Shown piece after piece: positions 39,412 to 43,149 of a stretch of 43,149 nucleotides of DNA. Origin of the DNA: Clostridiales bacterium UBA4644. Its GTDB lineage: Bacteria; Bacillota; Clostridia; Oscillospirales; Butyricicoccaceae. Position 1 is the stretch's first letter. Every line of letters begins with the position of its first letter. The position numbers and the translations under genes are program-made. The notes beneath the pieces are model-generated. The model did not search any database, was not told the origin of the DNA, and saw only the letters and a program-made list of their open reading frames with translations. Location: the NCBI GenBank assembly GCA_002405755.1, contig DHMK01000003.1:1-43149 (forward strand). Reading direction: 5' to 3'.

Positions 39412-39896
39412 TCATTCTGGGTCTGGATCCGGGCTATGCCATCGTGGGCTACGGCGCGGTGGAAAGCGCCGGCGGGAAGCAGAAAATGCTCTGTTACGGC
39501 GCCATCACCACCCGTGCCGGCACGGAAATGCCCTATCGCCTGCTGGAGATCGCCCGGGATATGCGCACGCTGCTGGATACGGTCAAGCCCGATGCGGTGG
39601 CCATCGAGGAGCTTTTTTTCAACACCAACATCACCACCGGCATCCAGGTGGCCCAGGCCCGGGGCGTCATCGTGACGGCCTGCGCCGAGCGGGGCCTGCT
39701 GCCCTTTGAATACACGCCCTCCCAGGTGAAGCAGTCGGTGGTGGGCTACGGTAAGGCAGAAAAAAAGCAGGTCATGGAGATGACCCGCCGCATTCTGCAT
39801 CTGAACAGCATCCCCCGTCCCGACGATGCGGCCGATGCGCTGGCGCTGGCCATTTGCCACGCCAATGCCGCCGGCAGCTGTCTTCCGCTGCGATAA
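39408..39896 (+). CDS. ruvC: Crossover junction endodeoxyribonuclease RuvC
   Basis: This 162-aa nuclease resolves Holliday junctions with RuvAB. The catalytic acidic residues are Asp7 in LGLDPGYAIVGYG, Glu in VAIEELFF (~res 66), and the Asp pair in RPDDAADALALAICH near the C terminus. FNTNITTGIQVAQARGVI is a family segment, and the length is normal. The ATG lies within the stop of the preceding gene. ruvA and ruvB are not in the window. A strong terminator follows at 39920. Confidence 0.95.
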   Translation: MIILGLDPGYAIVGYGAVESAGGKQKMLCYGAITTRAGTEMPYRLLEIARDMRTLLDTVKPDAVAIEELFFNTNITTGIQVAQARGVIVTACAERGLLPFEYTPSQVKQSVVGYGKAEKKQVMEMTRRILHLNSIPRPDDAADALALAICHANAAGSCLPLR

Positions 39897-39919
39897 GCAG
39901 CGCGGCCCGATTCTCCCTC

Positions 39920-39945
39920 AGCGCCCCTTCGGGGGCGCTTTTTTG
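39920..39945 (+). terminator. Terminator after ruvC
   Basis: AGCGCCCC (39920-39927), TTCG tetraloop, GGGGCGCT (39932-39939), then T tract. Confidence 0.9.
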
Positions 39946-39946
39946 C

Positions 39947-39975
39947 TTGACAAGCTGCGTCCGTCTGCGTATAAT
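39947..39975 (+). promoter_or_regulatory. Consensus promoter of the TetR-ABC exporter operon
   Basis: TTGACA (39947-39952), exactly 17 bp, TATAAT (39970-39975): a perfect sigma-A consensus, so strong unless repressed. Confidence 0.9.
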
Positions 39976-39983
39976 AGCAAAAG

Positions 39984-40009
39984 AAACGCGCGTTGCGCAA
40001 CAATTGTTT
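39984..40009. promoter_or_regulatory. Candidate TetR operator
   Basis: AAACnnnnGTTGC / GCAACnnnnGTTT, a 26-bp inverted repeat centred at 39996/39997 with an inner GTTGCGCAAC palindrome. It overlaps the expected transcription start of the TetR-type gene, the usual site for self-repression. Confidence 0.7.
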
Positions 40010-40030
40010 TCTTGAGAGGAGGGCGATCCT

Positions 40031-40639
40031 TTGCCGCCGAAAACCAAATACACCCGGGAGGAGATCGTTCTTGCCGCGCTGACGCTGACCCGGGAGCGCG
40101 GCTTCGCCGCCGTCACCGCCCGTGGCCTTGCCGCCCGGCTGGACTGCTCCGCAAAGCCCATCTTCGGCCTGTTCCGCAATATGGAGGAGGTCCAGCGGGA
40201 GGTCCTGATCGCTGCCAACGCCATCTATCAGCGGCGGCTGGCCGAGGCCATGACCAAGGGCGACCTGCCGCCCTATAAAGCCAGCGGCATGGCCTACATC
40301 CGCTTTGCCCAGGAGGAGCCGGAGCTTTTCAAGCTGCTCTTCATGCGCGACCGTTCCCGGGAAGCGCCGGGAGCGGCGGGGAGCGAGCTGGAGGAGCTTC
40401 TGGCGCTGATCCGGCGCAATCTGGGCCTGACCCGGCAGCAGGCGCTGCTGTTTCATCTGGAAAACTGGGTCTTCGTCCACGGCATCGCCGCCATGGCCGC
40501 GACGCACTACCTGGACTGGAGCACAGAGGATGTGAGCCGCGCCCTGACGGATATGTACGAGGGCCTGAAATACCGGTTTTTGAAAGGAGGACGCCAAGAT
40601 GGAAGCCATCCGGACGGAGCGTCTCAGCAAACGATATAA
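40031..40639 (+). CDS. TetR/AcrR-family repressor
   Basis: This 202-aa repressor has a TTG start at 40031 with GAGGAGGG at ~40015. The N-terminal helix-turn-helix runs from YTREEIVLAAL through GFAAVTARGLAARLDCSAKPIFGLF (~res 8-50). The C-terminal ligand/dimer domain is helical (ALLFHLENWVFVHGIAAMAATHYLDW), as in the WHG-type C-terminal domains. It overlaps the ABC ATPase by 41 bp and sits under a consensus promoter with a matching palindrome, so it very likely represses itself and the exporter until an inducer is bound. The inducer is unknown. Confidence 0.9.
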   Translation: MPPKTKYTREEIVLAALTLTRERGFAAVTARGLAARLDCSAKPIFGLFRNMEEVQREVLIAANAIYQRRLAEAMTKGDLPPYKASGMAYIRFAQEEPELFKLLFMRDRSREAPGAAGSELEELLALIRRNLGLTRQQALLFHLENWVFVHGIAAMAATHYLDWSTEDVSRALTDMYEGLKYRFLKGGRQDGSHPDGASQQTI

Positions 40640-41327
40640 GGACATTCTGGCGGTAGACGGTCTGGACCTGACGGTGGCGCAGGGGGAGCTGTTTGCCCTG
40701 TTGGGCGTCAACGGCGCCGGCAAGACCACCGCCATCAAAATGCTCTCCTGCCTGACCCGGCCCACCGCCGGCGAAGCCTGGCTGGGCGGAAAAAGCATCC
40801 TTTCCCAGGCGGGAGAGGTAAAGCAGCGCATCGGCGTCTCTCCCCAGGAGACCGCCGTTGCCCCCAATCTGACGGCGGAGGAAAATCTGCTGCTGATGTG
40901 CGGCGTTCATGGGTTTTCCAAAGAAAAAAGCCGCCAAAAGGCGGCGGAGCTGGCCGCGCAGCTGGGGCTGGAGCCTGTGCTGCATCGCCGGGCCGGCAAG
41001 CTCTCCGGCGGCTGGCAGCGGCGGCTGAGCATCGCCATGGCGCTGGTAAGTCAGCCGGACATTCTTTTTCTGGACGAGCCTACCCTTGGCCTGGACATTC
41101 TGGCCCGCAGCGACCTGTGGGACACCGTCCGCAGCCTGAAGGGCCGCATCACCATCGTCCTCACCACCCACTATCTGGAGGAAGCGGAGGCCCTGTCCGA
41201 CCGGGTCGGCATCATGAAGGACGGCCATCTGCTGGCCGTCGGAACGCCGGAGGAGCTTAAGCGCCGCGCCGGCTCCGACCGCTTTGAAGACGCCTTTGTC
41301 AAGCTGGTAAAGGAGGAAAAAGCATGA
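40599..41327 (+). CDS. ABC exporter ATPase (DrrA/multidrug type)
   Basis: This 242-aa ATPase starts at ATG 40599 with AAAGGAGG upstream, inside the TetR gene. Walker A GVNGAGKTTAIK (~res 36-47), Q-loop PQETAVAPNLTAEENL, signature LSGGWQRRLSIAMAL, Walker B ILFLDEPTLGLD and H-loop TTHYLEEAEAL are all present. This class powers ABC-2 type export of drugs, lipids or antimicrobial peptides. The permease follows with a 4-bp overlap. Confidence 0.92.
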   Translation: MEAIRTERLSKRYKDILAVDGLDLTVAQGELFALLGVNGAGKTTAIKMLSCLTRPTAGEAWLGGKSILSQAGEVKQRIGVSPQETAVAPNLTAEENLLLMCGVHGFSKEKSRQKAAELAAQLGLEPVLHRRAGKLSGGWQRRLSIAMALVSQPDILFLDEPTLGLDILARSDLWDTVRSLKGRITIVLTTHYLEEAEALSDRVGIMKDGHLLAVGTPEELKRRAGSDRFEDAFVKLVKEEKA

Positions 41328-42055
41328 GACTGCGTACCTTTTCCCTTCGCTGCGCCCGGGAGATCCTGCGGGATCCGCTGACGCTGGGCTTCGGCCTGGG
41401 CTTTCCCCTGGTGCTGATCCTGCTGCTCTCCGCCATTCAGGCCAACATCCCCGCAGAGCTTTTTGCGCTGGACCAGCTGACCCCGGGCATCACGATCTTC
41501 GGGCTTTCCTTTCTGACGCTGTTTTCCGCGACGCTGATCTCCCGGGACCGGGAGACCGCCCTGCTCCAGCGGCTCTACACCACGCCGCTGACGGCGGCGG
41601 ACTTTATCTGCGGCTATGCCCTGCCCATTCTGCCCATGGCGGCGGTCCAGAGCGCCCTGTGCTATCTGCTGGCCATGACGCTGGGGCTGAAGCCCACGGT
41701 GAATATGCTCTGGGCCGTGCTTTCCGTGGTGCCGGTGTCGCTGTTTTTCATTGCGCTGGGCCTGCTCTGCGGCAGCATCCTGACCGTCAAGCAGACCGGC
41801 GGCGTCTGCGGCGCGCTGCTGACCAATCTTTCCGCCTGGCTCTCCGGCGTCTGGTTCGATCTGGAACTGGTGGGCGGCGCTTTCCGCAAGATCGCCTACG
41901 CTCTGCCCTTTGTCCACGCGGTGGAGGTGGAGCGGGCCGTTTTCCGGGGCGACTGGCCCGCCGTCTGGCCCCATGCCCTCTGGGTGCTGGGCTATACCGC
42001 GCTGGCGCTGGCCGGAGCCATCCTGCTGTTTCTCCGGCAGATGAAGCGGCAGTAA
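41324..42055 (+). CDS. ABC-2 type exporter permease
   Basis: This 243-aa membrane protein has six hydrophobic helices. A cytoplasmic N terminus (RLRTFSLRCAREILRDP) leads to helix 1 (GFPLVLILLLSAI), a short outer loop, FSATLISRDRETALLQRLYTTPL (the ABC-2 coupling segment, ~res 67-89), and a final helix before QMKRQ. It overlaps the ATPase gene by 4 bp and forms a dimeric exporter with it. The substrate cannot be told from sequence. Confidence 0.9.
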   Translation: MRLRTFSLRCAREILRDPLTLGFGLGFPLVLILLLSAIQANIPAELFALDQLTPGITIFGLSFLTLFSATLISRDRETALLQRLYTTPLTAADFICGYALPILPMAAVQSALCYLLAMTLGLKPTVNMLWAVLSVVPVSLFFIALGLLCGSILTVKQTGGVCGALLTNLSAWLSGVWFDLELVGGAFRKIAYALPFVHAVEVERAVFRGDWPAVWPHALWVLGYTALALAGAILLFLRQMKRQ

Positions 42056-42062
42056 GATCAAA

Positions 42063-42095
42063 AAAGCGAACCCCCGGCGGCAAAGCCGCCGGGGG
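42063..42095 (-). terminator. Terminator of the right-edge surface gene (minus strand)
   Basis: CCCCCGGCGGC (42071-42081) and GCCGCCGGGGG (42085-42095) make an 11-bp stem with an AAA loop. On the minus strand it is followed within a few bases by TTTTTT; on the plus strand it has only AATATTT, so it may also weakly end the exporter operon. A second hairpin (CTCCACC/GGTGGAG) lies at about 42117-42134. Confidence 0.75.
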
Positions 42096-42151
42096 AATAT
42101 TTGTGCTCGGAGCACCCTCCACCCGAAGGTGGAGAAGACTTTGGAAAATGA

Positions 42152-43149
42152 TTAGTTGAAAGCTACAATGTTTTCAAAGAAATCCGCCAAAACACAGTTA
42201 GCGTTACTCTTGACAGCATCACTGAATGTGTTATTAACTTTCATGCTCTCGACAAGTGCCTTAGCCGCTTCGGTAAGTTCAGCATTCTTTTCGGTTGCAT
42301 ATCCAGTAACATTCCAAATCTTGAAAGCAGCACGCTCGGTTTTGCCGTTTGCACCATAAGAATTGAAGGTGTTGCCGGTAACAGTGATATTGTTGGCTGT
42401 GGGGTAAGTAGTACCACGACCCTGTACGCCTATGGCGTGGTTTTGAGCTCCAGCAAAGGTGTTGTCGGTCACGGTCAGATCATAGCTGTAGGATGCATCC
42501 TTTTGCTCTGCCACAATGTATGCGTTATAGTCGCCACTATTCTTGCAACTACCACTGAATACATTCTTCGTAACCGTCAAGCTGTCCGATTTTTGCGTAT
42601 GGAGATACAGAGAGTTCACTTTGTTGCCATCTACCGTAATGGAAGGTACATCACCAAGCACCCGTAAATCAATGCCCTGTGCATCGAAGCCAGTAACCGT
42701 AAGAGCGCCCTTGTACTCTTTCGTGTAATCCTGATCGGTATCCTTATGGCTGTAGCTGTAATAAGTTACTTCAACTACATTTTTGGTAAACTTTACGCCC
42801 TCCGAAGCAATCAGTGTTACAGGTTCTGTACCACGGAAGTTAAAGGCGGAGAGGCTGTACACGCCAGGCGTCAGAACATATGTGCCGCTTGCGTTTCTAA
42901 CATGGTCGCCACCCTGAGAGCTGAATACGCTCACTGCCGTTTCGGGCGTCACCAGCGTTACATTGGCATTCTTATCATACTGATCATCAAAGCTGTCGTA
43001 TTCCACGGTGTCCTGCGTGGCGTAGACGGTAATGGTGATGCCGTCCAGCGTCAGGTTCTGATAGTTATTGTTGGCTTCCTTTTTCATCACGCCCTTGATT
43101 AATACACATCACTGGTCTTTGCACCCGCCGTCAGGTTGCCGGTGAACTC
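42152..43149 (-). pseudogene. Surface protein with TasA/CalY-like end and beta-helix tail; frameshifted and cut by the window edge
   Basis: From the right edge one minus-strand frame reads 16 residues ending AGAKTSDVY and stops (TAA 43101-43099). The next frame, open after a stop at about 43108, continues as VLIKGVMKKEANNNYQNL and runs 312 aa from GTG 43090 to 42152. The MKKEANNNYQNL...YATQDTVEYDSFDDQYD segment matches the style of the C-terminal part of SipW-dependent TasA/CalY-like fibre proteins. The rest has repeating NxxTVTxNTF units of a right-handed beta-helix. One extra T near 43100 would join the frames (DVYLIKGVM). The part in the window has no signal peptide because the 5' end is missing. 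The region is AT-richer than its neighbours, suggesting separate origin. Confidence 0.6.

Noticed and set aside
40599..41327. Lantibiotic self-immunity (bacteriocin) exporter
   Set aside because: No bacteriocin precursor or modification genes are nearby, and the control is by a TetR-type protein, so a general exporter is the safer call.

Overview
The window looks like a GC-rich gut-type Clostridium relative (Oscillospiraceae-like Firmicute). This rests on several things: a conjugative-element protein of the type found in Clostridioides/Tn1549-like elements, S-layer-homology (SLH) and InlB-type surface repeats, a LytTR regulator, TTG/GTG starts with strong AGGAGG sites, consensus sigma-A promoters, and DUF1846 and methionine-gamma-lyase-family genes. 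No 16S or other marker is present, so the placement is inferred.

Region 1 (1-12690) is the right end of an integrated conjugative element. It holds the tail of a probable VirB4-type gene, a damaged CD1108-type cell-wall hydrolase gene (65-1491) and a small unknown gene. A LytTR response regulator (2053-2760) and its GHKL sensor kinase (complement 2816-4699) converge on a shared terminator. A 2375-residue secreted SLH/InlB/MucBP-type surface protein (4903-12030) reads away from the kinase. Two direct repeats exactly 21 bp apart in the kinase/adhesin intergenic region look like a LytTR binding site, so this is probably one regulated surface-adhesin module carried as cargo. The element ends with only the C-terminal piece of a tyrosine integrase, short direct repeats, and the 3' end of tRNA-Arg(CCT), the likely attachment site.

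Region 2 (12767-19400, plus strand) is chromosome: a small unknown gene, a diacylglycerol-kinase-family lipid kinase, a serine-palmitoyltransferase-like enzyme translationally coupled to a short-chain dehydrogenase (a candidate long-chain-base or sphingolipid-like pathway), a two-gene chromate-family transporter, a ferredoxin-fused aldo/keto reductase and a 4'-phosphopantetheinyl transferase.

Region 3 (19436-28748) concerns peptide use: a dipeptide epimerase, a LysE-type exporter, a truncated DUF4230-like remnant, a structured RNA candidate with its own promoter and terminator, and a complete peptide ABC importer (binding protein, two permeases, two ATPases). The importer is divergent from an AraC-type regulator that is frameshifted in this sequence.

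Region 4 (28832-42055) holds DUF1846, a secreted 5'-nucleotidase with LysM, murD, four tandem M42 aminopeptidase paralogs, a methionine-gamma-lyase-family protein, ruvC, and a TetR-controlled ABC-2 exporter. Region 5 (42152-43149) is an AT-richer, frameshifted surface-protein gene that runs off the right edge.

Three genes, and perhaps a fourth, are broken in a way explained by loss of a single base in a short homopolymer. This is either real decay or phase variation, or systematic long-read consensus error, and it should be settled before any of them is called a pseudogene.
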